Made by a program: the position numbers and the translations under genes
NCBI GenBank assembly: GCA_002746935.1
Contig: PDRW01000033.1
Location: forward strand, 179,106 to 243,105
Source of the DNA: Rhodobacterales bacterium
GTDB taxonomy: Bacteria; Pseudomonadota; Alphaproteobacteria; Rhodobacterales; Rhodobacteraceae
Reading direction: 5' to 3'
Length of the DNA stretch: 64,000 bases
Part shown: positions 1-7,696 of the stretch, piece after piece
Layout: every line of letters begins with the position of its first letter
Numbering within the stretch: the stretch's first letter is position 1
The notes under the pieces: model-generated
What the model saw: the letters and a program-made list of their open reading frames with translations, nothing else
Database searches by the model: none
What the model was told of the DNA's origin: nothing

Positions 1-783
1 GAGGCCGCCGACGATGGCGGAGGCGAAGATCGGCAGCACCAGCTGGAAATAGGTGAACGGCTTGAACACCTTGTCGAGCCCGTAGAGCGTGCCGGCGATG
101 GTGGCCAGCGCCGCGACGATCAGCCAGGTCACCCGCACCACGCGTTCGGGGTTGATGCCCGAGAGCAGGGCGAGGTCTTCATTGTCGGAGAAGGCGCGCA
201 TCGACTTGCCGGTGCGGGTGCGGTTGAGGAACCAGAACAGCGCCGCCACCACGATCACCGCGGTGACCACGGTGATGACTTGCGTGGTGCGCAGCGCCAG
301 CCCTTCGGAGAGGCCGGTCCAGTCCTTGAAATCGCGGGCCTTGATGATGAACCGCGCGCCATCGGCGAAACGCTGTTCGCCGGGGCCGATGATGAAGCGC
401 ACCAGACCGTTGAGGATGAACATGATCCCGATCGAGGCCATCACGAAGACGATCGGCTTGGCCTTTACCTGGCGGTAGAAGCGATAGACCGTCCGGTCGG
501 TTGCCAGCACCAGCGCCGCGGTCAACAGGATGCCGAAAGGCAGGGCGATGAGCGCGGTGGGCAGGGGGCCGGCGCTGATCCCCATCGACTGGAACCACCA
601 GGTGACGAGGATGGTCGACATCGCGCCGAAGGCCATGGTGTCGCCATGGGCGAAATTGGAAAACCGCAGGATGCCGTAGATCAGCGTCACCCCGAGCGCG
701 CCGAGGGCGAGCTGGGAGCCGTAGGCGACCGCGGGGATCAGCACATAGTTGGAAACCGCCACGAAGGCGTTGAGGAAATCCAT
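1..783 (-). CDS. livH: Branched-chain amino acid type ABC transporter permease LivH (3' end outside window)
   Basis: The visible 261 N-terminal residues begin MDFLNAFVAV and contain the LivH hallmark of alternating hydrophobic segments, including TLIYGILRFSNFAHGD, which matches the conserved first core of LivH/UrtB permeases. It would form the membrane channel of a high-affinity amino acid (or amide/urea-like) importer together with LivM and the ATPases LivG and LivF. The start ATG overlaps the stop of the preceding small secreted protein gene (ATGA, 781-785 region), so translation is coupled. The gene runs off the left end without a stop. Substrate cannot be told from sequence; the family call is firm. 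Confidence 0.93.
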   Translation of the reverse strand, partial: MDFLNAFVAVSNYVLIPAVAYGSQLALGALGVTLIYGILRFSNFAHGDTMAFGAMSTILVTWWFQSMGISAGPLPTALIALPFGILLTAALVLATDRTVYRFYRQVKAKPIVFVMASIGIMFILNGLVRFIIGPGEQRFADGARFIIKARDFKDWTGLSEGLALRTTQVITVVTAVIVVAALFWFLNRTRTGKSMRAFSDNEDLALLSGINPERVVRVTWLIVAALATIAGTLYGLDKVFKPFTYFQLVLPIFASAIVGGL

Positions 784-1436
784 CAGGAGACCTCGCAAAG
801 CAGGGTGGTGAGCGCGCCCACGGGGGGCACATTGTCCTGCGCCTGGTCGAGCCGGTGCCAGAGCACGAGCGTGCGGCCATCGGCGGTCAGGCCCTTGAGG
901 GTGAGGGTGTGAAGCATGGTGCCGGAGGTCCAGGCGAAGGGCCCGGTCTTCGAACGGGCGATGCCGGGCACCACGGCCCCGCTCATGGCAACTTCGATCG
1001 CCCCCTTGCGCTTCAGGGTGATGGCGAAGACCTGCGGGCCGACGACCGGGGCATAGGCCGGGCTTTTGGGCGGGGCCTGTGGGGGTTCGGCCGAGGCGCC
1101 GGAGGGGGCTTCGGCTTTTGGGGGAGCTTCCGGCGGGGCATCGGCTGAAGCGTTGTCCGGGCTTCCGGCTGAAGCGTCCTCAGGGGCGGCGGGCGCGTCG
1201 CCGTCCGGGGTTTCCGCAGGGTTTTCGGCCGGGTTTTCGGCCGAGCTTTCAGCGGGGCTTTCGGCCGAACTTTCAGCGGGGCTTTCAGGGCGGCCTGTGG
1301 CGGGCGCGGTGGCGGGGCTTGTCCTCGCCGCCGGCGCCACAGCCATGCACTGAAACACCATCATGGTGTCGCGTGCGGTCCCGGGCAGGGGCAGGGCGCC
1401 CGCCAGCCCCGCGGCAAACAAAACTGTACGGATCAT
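783..1436 (-). CDS. liv-operon small secreted protein with Pro/Ala/Glu repeat linker
   Basis: 217 residues with a signal peptide (about 1-22). I do not recognise a named family. After Cys30 there is a low-complexity linker (about 35-128) built of SAESPAE and AENPAE units and Pro/Ala stretches, then a folded-looking C-terminal domain (VFAITLKRKGAIEVAMSG...) ending LLCEVS, that is Cys214 followed by three residues. The same Cys-x3 ending occurs in the three other small secreted proteins of this operon, so I infer homology. The ATG at 1436 overlaps the upstream gene's stop; the stop overlaps the livH start. A longer reading frame to 1694 exists but has no support. Function unknown; periplasmic accessory role is inference from context. 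Confidence 0.8.
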   Translation of the reverse strand: MIRTVLFAAGLAGALPLPGTARDTMMVFQCMAVAPAARTSPATAPATGRPESPAESSAESPAESSAENPAENPAETPDGDAPAAPEDASAGSPDNASADAPPEAPPKAEAPSGASAEPPQAPPKSPAYAPVVGPQVFAITLKRKGAIEVAMSGAVVPGIARSKTGPFAWTSGTMLHTLTLKGLTADGRTLVLWHRLDQAQDNVPPVGALTTLLCEVS

Positions 1437-1795
1437 TCGGTAACGCACTCCCCGAAAAATGTGACCGTGATGGGATCGTAGGCGGTATCGCCCGCGATAT
1501 GGGTGGTAAACAGGCTGACCTCCTTGCCGATGGACAGCAGCGCCAGCGAGCCCGTGCCGCTCGCCAGCATCTGGCTGCCGTCTTCGCTTGCATGGAGCAG
1601 GGTCCAGTCCTCCGCGGCCGACGAGAGCCTGCCCGCGCCGGGATCGACCCAGAGCGTCCAGTCGGTGCTGGTGCAGGCTTCGGTCATGTAGCATTCGAAC
1701 GTGAAGGTGCAGCGGGTTCCGGCCAGCGCTGGCGCCATCTGCGCGGTGGTTGCCGTGAGCGCCGCGAGGGCCGCCAGGGTCAGATGAGGCGCCAT
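1433..1795 (-). CDS. liv-operon small secreted Cys-rich protein
   Basis: 120 residues: signal peptide to about residue 26 (ends APALAG), then Cys29-x5-Cys35-x5-Cys41 and a C-terminal FFGECVTE in which Cys117 is followed by three residues. Four cysteines in the mature part would allow two disulfides. The layout matches the neighbours at 1799 and 3056 (Cys-x5-Cys-x6-Cys, then an aromatic/Gly-x-Cys-x3 end). It lies 3 bases after the upstream gene and overlaps the next one by 4 bases, so it belongs to the liv transcript. No catalytic motif is visible. Exported periplasmic or surface protein of unknown role. Confidence 0.82.
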   Translation of the reverse strand: MAPHLTLAALAALTATTAQMAPALAGTRCTFTFECYMTEACTSTDWTLWVDPGAGRLSSAAEDWTLLHASEDGSQMLASGTGSLALLSIGKEVSLFTTHIAGDTAYDPITVTFFGECVTE

Positions 1796-1798
1796 GGG

Positions 1799-2203
1799 TC
1801 AGCCCTCCACACAGGTGCCGCGGTAAAGCCGCTGATCGGCGTCGCGCGGCGCGCCCGGATGCGGCGTGGTGACGAGATAGGTGAAGCTGCCGTCGGGTTG
1901 CAGCCGGAACTGGTGCTCGGTGCCGTCCTGCGTTGCCATCAGCGTGGTGTGTTTCGGATCCCGCACCGCGACCGCCTCCACCGGCGCGCCGCCGTCGAGG
2001 GAAATCGCCACCTTGAGCACCGGCTCCGCCGCGATCACCCGCAGCACCACCAGCCCGTCATGGGGGGCGCAATTGTCGTTCGACCGGCGGCAGATCTCGG
2101 AGACCGGGCAGGTGGGGTCGCCGGCAAGGGCCGGCCCCACCAGACCCGGGCCCACCAGACCCGGACCGACAGCGATGAGACAGGAAAGGATCAGCCCCCG
2201 CAT
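1799..2203 (-). CDS. liv-operon small secreted Cys-rich protein
   Basis: 134 residues. The signal peptide contains a duplicated GPGLV unit before the ALA-G cleavage region, produced by a short tandem duplication in the DNA around 2143-2166. The mature part starts with Cys32-x5-Cys38-x6-Cys45, the identical spacing to the protein at 3056, and ends YRGTCVEG with Cys131 three residues from the end. The middle (about 50-120) looks like a small beta-rich domain. It starts 3 bases after livF ends, so it is read from the same mRNA. I do not recognise a family and assign no function; association with the transporter is inferred from conserved coupling. Confidence 0.82.
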   Translation of the reverse strand: MRGLILSCLIAVGPGLVGPGLVGPALAGDPTCPVSEICRRSNDNCAPHDGLVVLRVIAAEPVLKVAISLDGGAPVEAVAVRDPKHTTLMATQDGTEHQFRLQPDGSFTYLVTTPHPGAPRDADQRLYRGTCVEG

Positions 2204-2206
2204 CCC

Positions 2207-3037
2207 TCAGCCCCCGAGGAAGCTCGCGCGCACGTCCGGGTCGGCGAGCAGCTCCTTGCCGGAGCCGGTATGGGCGTTGCGGCCCTGCACCAGCACATAG
2301 CCCTTGTCGGCGATTTCCAGTGCCTGGCGGGCGTTCTGTTCCACCATCAGCACCGGCAGCCCGGTGCGGGCGACCTCGATGATCCGGTCGAACAATTCGT
2401 CCATCACGATCGGTGAGACCCCGGCGGTCGGCTCGTCGAGCATCAGGAGCTTCGGCCGGGTCATCAGCGCCCGGCCCACCGCCACCTGCTGGCGCTGGCC
2501 GCCGGAAAGCTCGCCCGCGGGCTGGTGGCGCTTGTCCTTCAGGATCGGAAACAGCGCGTAGACCTGTTCCATGGTGCCGGTGATGTCGTCTTCGCGGATG
2601 AAGGCGCCCATCTCGAGGTTTTCCTCCACCGTCATCGAGGTGAAGATGTTGTGGGTCTGCGGCACGAAGCCCATGCCCTTCACCACCCGCGCCTGTGGGG
2701 TGAGCCGGGAGATGTCTTCGCCGCCGAGGCGCACGGTGCCGCCGCGCAGGTTGAGCATGCCGAACAGCGCCCGCATCGCGGTGGACTTGCCGGCGCCATT
2801 GGGGCCGACGATCACCCCGATCTCGCCTCGGTCGACGGCGATGGTGCAGTCGGAAAGGATGTTGGGGCCGGATTTGCCATAGCCGCCGGTCATGGCCTCG
2901 CCGACGAGGAAAGGCTCGCCCGGCCGTGCTGGCAGCGCATCGCCCGAGAAGCTGCCCGCCGTGAGCGTGCCCTGGGCCTTGGGGTTCACGATCGAGGCGT
3001 CGCGGTTGTAGCCTTCCTGGTCGAACGGTTTGCTCAT
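2207..3037 (-). CDS. livF: Branched-chain amino acid type ABC transporter ATPase LivF
   Basis: 276 residues. Walker A GPNGAGKS (about 78-85), signature LSGGQRQQVAVG, Walker B LLMLDEPTAGVSP and the switch histidine region replaced by VLMVEQNARQAL, which is the LivF pattern. An N-terminal extension of about 45 residues precedes the usual family start; no better internal start is obvious, so the longer form is kept. It couples ATP hydrolysis to import through LivH/LivM together with LivG. It follows the Gly-repeat secreted protein by 18 bases and is followed within 3 bases by another secreted protein, so the transporter genes are interleaved with unrelated small exported proteins. Confidence 0.94.
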   Translation of the reverse strand: MSKPFDQEGYNRDASIVNPKAQGTLTAGSFSGDALPARPGEPFLVGEAMTGGYGKSGPNILSDCTIAVDRGEIGVIVGPNGAGKSTAMRALFGMLNLRGGTVRLGGEDISRLTPQARVVKGMGFVPQTHNIFTSMTVEENLEMGAFIREDDITGTMEQVYALFPILKDKRHQPAGELSGGQRQQVAVGRALMTRPKLLMLDEPTAGVSPIVMDELFDRIIEVARTGLPVLMVEQNARQALEIADKGYVLVQGRNAHTGSGKELLADPDVRASFLGG

Positions 3038-3055
3038 GTCTGCCTCACATCTGCC

Positions 3056-4015
3056 TCACATGGCCGCGCATTGGCCGAAATACTGTTTCGGCGCGATGAT
3101 GGCCCCGTTGAACCCGTTGACGCTGTGCACCGCCCAACCGCCGCCGATGGGGATGGTGGTGGTCGTGGTGCCGCCGGAGATGGGGGTTTCGATAATGGTC
3201 AGGGCGCGGTCGCCGATGACCAGCGAATAGCGGCTGGTGGGGGAGCCGCCCGGGCTGCCGCCGAGTGTTCCGACCGCGCCGCCCGGGCTTCCGCCGAATG
3301 CCCCAACCGCGCCGCCCGGGCTGCCGCCGAATGCCCCGCCCGTGCCGTTGCGGCTGCCGCCGAGCGCTCCGACCGCGCCGCCCGGGCTGCCGCCGAATGC
3401 GCCGCCCGTGCCACCCGGGCTGCCGCCGAATGCCCCAACCGGGCCGCCCGGGGCGCCGCCTGATGCTCCGCCGGGGCCGTTGACGTTGCCGCCGAATGCG
3501 CCAACCGGGCCGCCTGATGCCCCGCCCGTACCGTTGTGGCTGCCGCCGAGCGCTCCGACCGCGCCGCCCGGGCAGCCGCCAAATGCCCCAACCGCGCCGC
3601 TTGGGATGCCGCCTGATGCTCCGCCGGGGCCGTTGACGTTGCCGCCGAATGCGCCAACCGGGCCGCCTGGGCTTCCGCCGAATGCGCCGCCCGTGCCGTT
3701 GCGGCTGCCGCCGAGCGTTCCGACCGCGCCACCGGGGTTGCCGCCGAATGCCCCGCCCGTGCCGTTGCGGTTGCCGCCAAACGCTCCGCCCCCACCGCCG
3801 GGGGGGCCGCCGACCGGTCTGACCGTATTGGTTCCGGTATCGACCCGGAAGCGCAACTCGAGCCCGGCGGGGCCGCAGCTCATCCGGTCGGGGTCGCAGA
3901 CCCCGTCGAAATCGCATTTGAACAGGATCTCCGCCGAGGTTGCCGGGGCCGGCGCGGCGAGGGCGAGCGCGAAAGGCAGCGCGGCCAGCAGGGCGCGGAG
4001 GCTCCCGGCCCTCAT
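3056..4015 (-). CDS. liv-operon secreted protein with Gly-rich decapeptide repeats
   Basis: 319 residues. Signal peptide to about residue 28, then Cys34-x5-Cys40-x6-Cys47 in a short domain (EILFKCDFDGVCDPD...), a glycine-rich stretch at about 69-259 built from some 17 units of roughly ten residues such as GAFGGSPGGAV, GALGGSRNGT and GAFGGNVNGP, and a C-terminal domain (about 260-319) ending YFGQCAAM, Cys316 plus three residues. The two Cys segments match the small proteins at 1799 and 1433; the repeat looks inserted between the halves of the same fold. Start ATG overlaps the livG stop (ATGA at 4012-4015). Function unknown; exported. Confidence 0.82.
   Translation of the reverse strand: MRAGSLRALLAALPFALALAAPAPATSAEILFKCDFDGVCDPDRMSCGPAGLELRFRVDTGTNTVRPVGGPPGGGGGAFGGNRNGTGGAFGGNPGGAVGTLGGSRNGTGGAFGGSPGGPVGAFGGNVNGPGGASGGIPSGAVGAFGGCPGGAVGALGGSHNGTGGASGGPVGAFGGNVNGPGGASGGAPGGPVGAFGGSPGGTGGAFGGSPGGAVGALGGSRNGTGGAFGGSPGGAVGAFGGSPGGAVGTLGGSPGGSPTSRYSLVIGDRALTIIETPISGGTTTTTIPIGGGWAVHSVNGFNGAIIAPKQYFGQCAAM
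3239..3811 (-). repeat. In-frame ~30-bp tandem repeat array inside the Gly-rich secreted protein
   Basis: Units of about 30 bases (variants of ccgcccgggctgccgccgaa on the plus strand) repeat from about 3239 to 3811 with 24-36 base spacing, always multiples of three. They encode GAFGGSPGGAV-like decapeptides on the minus strand. Because the unit length is a multiple of three and has no stops, several other frames stay open across it on both strands; those are artefacts. Copy-number variation between strains is likely. Confidence 0.85.
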
Positions 4016-4800
4016 GCCTCTGCCTCCGCCGGTTGCTTGTGTTTGGAGCCGGTGCCGAGATAGGCCTCGATCACATGGTCGTTGGCCTTGATCTCGGCCA
4101 GCGTGCCTTCGGCCAGCACCTTGCCCTCGGCCATGCAGATCACCGGATCGCAGAGCTTGTCGATGAAATCCATGTCGTGTTCGATCACCACGAAAGTGTA
4201 ACCGCGCTCCTGGTTGAGCCTGATGATGGCATCGCCGATGGTGTTGAGCAGGGTCCGGTTGACGCCGGCGCCGACCTCGTCGAGGAAGACGATCCTGGCG
4301 TCGACCATCATCGTGCGGCCGAGCTCAAGCAGCTTCTTCTGACCGCCGGAGATTTCGCCCGCCTTCTGCCCGGCGAGATGTTCGATGGTGAGAAACTCCA
4401 GCACCTCGTCGGCCCTGGCGCGCAGCGCGCGTTCCTCGTCGGCGATCCGGCGGCGGCCGAACCAGGTGTCCCAGAGGCGCTCGCCCGATTGCCCGCCGGG
4501 CACCATCATCAGGTTTTCGCGGCAGCTCATGGAGCCGAATTCATGGGCGATCTGGAAGGTGCGCAACAGCCCCTTGTGGAACAATTCATGCGGCGGCAGG
4601 CCGGTGATGTCTTCGCCATCCATGGTGACCCTGCCCGAGGTCGGCTTTTCGACCCCGGCGATGACGTTGAACAGCGTGGTCTTGCCCGCCCCGTTGGGGC
4701 CGATCAGCCCGGTGATCGACCCCTTGCCGATCTCCAGGCTCGCGCCATCGACGGCGTGAAATCCGCCAAAATGCTTGTGAACGTCGTCGACGACGATCAT
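4012..4800 (-). CDS. livG: Branched-chain amino acid type ABC transporter ATPase LivG
   Basis: 262 residues from ATG 4800 (MIVVDDVHKHFGGF), which is the normal family start; a further 26 in-frame codons upstream look like leader sequence. Walker A GPNGAGKT near residue 34, signature ISGGQKKLLELG, Walker B IVFLDEVGAGVN and the H-loop VVIEHDMDF. LivG pairs with LivF as the nucleotide-binding subunits. It is separated from livJ by about 150 bases holding a strong hairpin, and its stop overlaps the start of the Gly-repeat secreted protein gene. Note DEVGAG in place of the more common DEPAAG after Walker B; the catalytic Glu is intact. Confidence 0.94.
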   Translation of the reverse strand: MIVVDDVHKHFGGFHAVDGASLEIGKGSITGLIGPNGAGKTTLFNVIAGVEKPTSGRVTMDGEDITGLPPHELFHKGLLRTFQIAHEFGSMSCRENLMMVPGGQSGERLWDTWFGRRRIADEERALRARADEVLEFLTIEHLAGQKAGEISGGQKKLLELGRTMMVDARIVFLDEVGAGVNRTLLNTIGDAIIRLNQERGYTFVVIEHDMDFIDKLCDPVICMAEGKVLAEGTLAEIKANDHVIEAYLGTGSKHKQPAEAEA

Positions 4801-4896
4801 GCGTCCCCCTCGCGCGGTTCTCCCGCGCGGCTGCCCGCGCAGCCAGTCGTGCGCCTGTGGCGCGGTTTTCCCCGGCACCGGGCGGCGCCGGCCGAT

Positions 4897-4927
4897 GAAA
4901 CAGCCCGGAATTACCCCGGGCTGTTTC
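4897..4927 (-). terminator. Hairpin between livJ and livG (attenuating terminator or 3' stabiliser)
   Basis: A perfect 12-bp inverted repeat (gaaacagcccgg at 4897-4908 and ccgggctgtttc at 4916-4927) with a 7-base loop lies 26 bases after the livJ stop. There is no long T run, so partial termination or protection of the livJ mRNA end is more likely than full termination. This fits the usual excess of binding protein over transporter subunits. Confidence 0.6.
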
Positions 4928-4952
4928 GGATTTGCAAGCAGATCACCTGCGA

Positions 4953-6128
4953 TCAGCGATATTCGACGTCGACCACCTTGCCGTCCTGGATCTCGATCAC
5001 GCGGTAGGAACCGGCGCTTTCGCCCTGGCCGATGAACTCCACCGCCGAAGCGCCGACATAATCCACATCGCCGCCATCGGCGAGGATTTCGAGGGCCTTG
5101 GCGAGCTCGCCCGGGTAGATCTCTTCGCCCGGGGCATTGGCGATCTCCATCACCTTGTCCTTGTAGACCATCGGGTCGGTGGATCCGGCGGCCTGCATCG
5201 CCAGCAGGATCAGTGCGGCGGCGTCATAGCCGGTGTCGGCATAGACGGAGGTCGAGTCGAACCGGTCGCCGACCACTTCGGCGAATTTCTCCGCCGCGGG
5301 CGAGCCCGGGATCTGACCGAAGGAGCCGTCGAGTGCGGTGCCGAACCGTTCTTCGAGGGTCGCCGAGACCATGCCGTCGGGCAGCTCGAAGGTGTCGAAG
5401 GCGCCGGTGTCGAGCGCCGCCTGAATGACGCCGGAACCGCCCTGGTCGACATAGCCCGCGACCACCAGCAGATCGCCCCCGGCAGAGGCCAGCGCGCCGA
5501 CTTCGGCGGAGTAATCGGCCTTGCCGTCTTCATGGGCGGCGTTGATGGTCACGGTGCCGCCAGCGGCTTCCCAAGCGGCGGCGAAGCTCTCGGCCAGGCC
5601 CTTGCCATAGTCGTTGTTGGTATAGGTGATCGCCACATCCTTGAAGCCGCGGTCCCTGATCATCGCCGCCATGACTTCGCCCTGGCGGGCGTCCGACGGC
5701 GCGGTGCGGAAGAACAGCCCGTTGTCCTCGACGGTGGAGAGCGCCGGCGAAGTGGCCGACGGCGAGATCATCACCATGCCGTTGGGCATCGCCACATTGG
5801 CAAGAATCGCGCCGGTGGCGCCCGAGCACATCGCGCCGACGATGCCCGAGACGCCGTCGGAGGTGATCAGGCGTTCGGCCGCGGCGGTGGCGGCGGCGGC
5901 GTCGGTGCAGGTGGAATCGGCGCGGATCGGCTCGACTTTGGTGCCGCCGAGCAGCAGGCCGGAGGCGTTGACTTCGCCAATGGCGAGTTCGGCGCCCTCG
6001 GCGATGTCGGGGGCGAGGCTTTCGAGCGGGCCGGTGAAGGCGAGCAGCACGCCCATCTTGATGTCATCGGCCAGAGCGCCCGAGGCGACCAGTGCCGTCG
6101 CCGCCGAGGCGAGAAGCAGCTTTTTCAT
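4953..6128 (-). CDS. livJ: Periplasmic substrate-binding protein of the liv-type ABC transporter
   Basis: 391 residues from ATG 6128 (MKKLLLASAATALVASGALA-DD), a clear signal peptide, preceded by GGAG seven bases upstream. The mature protein is a type I periplasmic binding protein (DIKMGVLLAFTGPLESLAPDIAEG..., NDYGKGLAESFAAAWEAAGG), the LivJ/Leu-Ile-Val family. It would capture the substrate in the periplasm and deliver it to LivHMGF. As first gene of the operon and followed by a hairpin it is probably the most abundant product. The ligand (branched-chain amino acid, amide, or other) cannot be read from sequence. Confidence 0.93.
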   Translation of the reverse strand: MKKLLLASAATALVASGALADDIKMGVLLAFTGPLESLAPDIAEGAELAIGEVNASGLLLGGTKVEPIRADSTCTDAAAATAAAERLITSDGVSGIVGAMCSGATGAILANVAMPNGMVMISPSATSPALSTVEDNGLFFRTAPSDARQGEVMAAMIRDRGFKDVAITYTNNDYGKGLAESFAAAWEAAGGTVTINAAHEDGKADYSAEVGALASAGGDLLVVAGYVDQGGSGVIQAALDTGAFDTFELPDGMVSATLEERFGTALDGSFGQIPGSPAAEKFAEVVGDRFDSTSVYADTGYDAAALILLAMQAAGSTDPMVYKDKVMEIANAPGEEIYPGELAKALEILADGGDVDYVGASAVEFIGQGESAGSYRVIEIQDGKVVDVEYR

Positions 6129-6380
6129 GGTTTTCTCCCAATTGGACAAAGTTGTTCCGGCGGCTACCCTAGCGGTTCTGACCGAAAAGAAAAGGCCGTG
6201 GCGGCGAAAGAAAAGATCACCCCGGGCCCGTCGCCGCACGGTTGCAGGGGCAACGGGTGGGGAGATGCCCGGTTTCCGCTCTGCTTCCGACCGGCTTTCT
6301 GCCCGGCTTCCGGCCCGGCTTCCCGTCCGGTCTTCAGTCGGGTCTTCAGTCCGGGGTGGCCGTGGTCGGCCGCGTCTGCT
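6129..6380. other. livJ upstream region with short tandem duplications
   Basis: About 250 bases between the livJ start and the end of the AraC-type regulator. It must hold the liv promoter but no convincing -35/-10 pair stands out. It contains small direct repeats: three cccggcttyc-like units at about 6291-6325 and two copies of ggtcttcagtc at about 6329-6350. Confidence 0.4.
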
Positions 6381-7535
6381 TCAGCCACCGGACGGGTTTG
6401 TGCCCCCGCCGCGCCCGCCGCTTCGGTCCGGGGCCGCGCCCATGGCGCCGCGTTCGCGGTAGGGGGTGGTTTCGTAATGCGCCCGGTAGCATTTGGAAAA
6501 ATGCGACGGCGAGGTGAAGCCGCAGGCAAGGCCGACGTTGATCACGCTCATGTCGGTCTGCATCAGCAGATTGCGCGCCTTCCGGAGCCGGATTTCCATA
6601 TAGTAGCGTTTCGGCGAGCGGTTGAGGTAGCGGCGGAACAGCCGTTCGAGCTGGCGGGTCGACAGCCCCACCTGGGCTGCCAGCTTCGCCGGGCTCACCG
6701 GCTCCTCGATATTGTCTTCCATCGCCTGGATCACCTGGGCGAGCTTCGGGTGGCGTATGCCGATGCGGGTCGGGACCGACAGCCGCTGGGTGTCGCGTTC
6801 GGTGCGGATGGTGGTATAGACCTGCTGATCGGCCACCGCCGCGGCGGTGTCTGTCCCGAAATCGCGGGCGATCAGTTTCAGCATGAGGTCGATGGCGGCG
6901 GTGCCGCCTGCGGAGGTCATCCGGTTGCCGTCGATCACATAGACCGAGCGCTTCAGCTCCACCGCGTCGAAGGCTTCGGCAAAACCGTCGTGGTTTTCCC
7001 AGTGAATGGTGGCGCGTTTGCCGTCGAGCAGCCCGGCGGCGGCGAGCACCTGCGCCCCGGTGCACAAGGCCCCGATCGCCACGCCCCGGCGGGCTTCGCG
7101 GCGCAGCCAGGACAGCAGCGGCTGGGTGATGTGGCGGGCGACGTCTTCGCCCGCGCAGACAATCACCGTATCGCCATGGCGCAGGGCGCCGAAACCGGCG
7201 TCGAGGGTGATTTCCGTTCCCGAAGAGCTGTGCACCGTTGCACCCGCCCCAGCCTCGCCCGCCAGCAGCCAGCCCACCGCTTCGCGGCCGAGGTGGCGGT
7301 TGGTCAGCCGCAGCGAATCGACCGCCCCGGCTAGGCTCAACAGCGTGAACCCTTCCAGCAGCACGAAAACGAATCGCTCCGGCGCGGCATCGGCCGTGCG
7401 CCGGGTGCCGGTCCCGGCGGCTGCCGGTGCACCGGCCGGGGTTCCGGCACCGGTCCCGGCACCGGTCCCGGGACTGGCCCGGGTACTGGTCGGGGTCACG
7501 GTCTGGCCGGGCTTGTCGGTCGGGGCAGGGGTCAT
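6381..7535 (-). CDS. GlxA/GbdR-type transcriptional regulator (DJ-1/PfpI domain plus AraC HTH)
   Basis: 384 residues. Residues about 50-215 form a DJ-1/PfpI amidotransferase-like domain ([35 protein letters not shown] with a cysteine elbow); about 270-365 is an AraC double helix-turn-helix ([38 protein letters not shown]). Relatives such as GbdR and CdhR control glycine betaine/carnitine catabolism; the effector here is unknown. The first 48 residues are a GTGAG/TP-rich tail made by tandem duplications, so the start at 7535 is uncertain. It lies upstream of and co-directional with the liv operon, which makes it a candidate regulator, though the 250-base gap suggests separate transcription. 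Confidence 0.85.
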   Translation of the reverse strand: MTPAPTDKPGQTVTPTSTRASPGTGAGTGAGTPAGAPAAAGTGTRRTADAAPERFVFVLLEGFTLLSLAGAVDSLRLTNRHLGREAVGWLLAGEAGAGATVHSSSGTEITLDAGFGALRHGDTVIVCAGEDVARHITQPLLSWLRREARRGVAIGALCTGAQVLAAAGLLDGKRATIHWENHDGFAEAFDAVELKRSVYVIDGNRMTSAGGTAAIDLMLKLIARDFGTDTAAAVADQQVYTTIRTERDTQRLSVPTRIGIRHPKLAQVIQAMEDNIEEPVSPAKLAAQVGLSTRQLERLFRRYLNRSPKRYYMEIRLRKARNLLMQTDMSVINVGLACGFTSPSHFSKCYRAHYETTPYRERGAMGAAPDRSGGRGGGTNPSGG

Positions 7536-7612
7536 CTGGGTCAGGGCCTTGCTTGCCCTGTGACCACAGCAGCTTTGGGCGGAGGACGCAAGATCAACCC
7601 CGGGTGATTTGT

Positions 7613-7641
7613 TTGCACCGGGCCCGGATGGCCCTTATACC
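7613..7641 (+). promoter_or_regulatory. Probable sigma70-type promoter of aroG
   Basis: A -35 TTGCAC (7613-7618), 17-base spacer and -10 TATACC (7636-7641) lie about 56 bases before the aroG start. The match and spacing are good for a genome this GC-rich. Not tested; a downstream transcription start near 7648 is expected. Confidence 0.5.
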
Positions 7642-7696
7642 TTTCCGGATCAGCTGCCGGCCCTTTGTTGACGGGGCGAAAACAATGGAGACGGGG

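Noticed and set aside
3237-4091. Long Pro-rich open frame on the plus strand across the Gly-repeat gene, and other open frames there
   Set aside because: They are antisense or shifted readings of a stop-free 30-base repeat; no start context or protein character.
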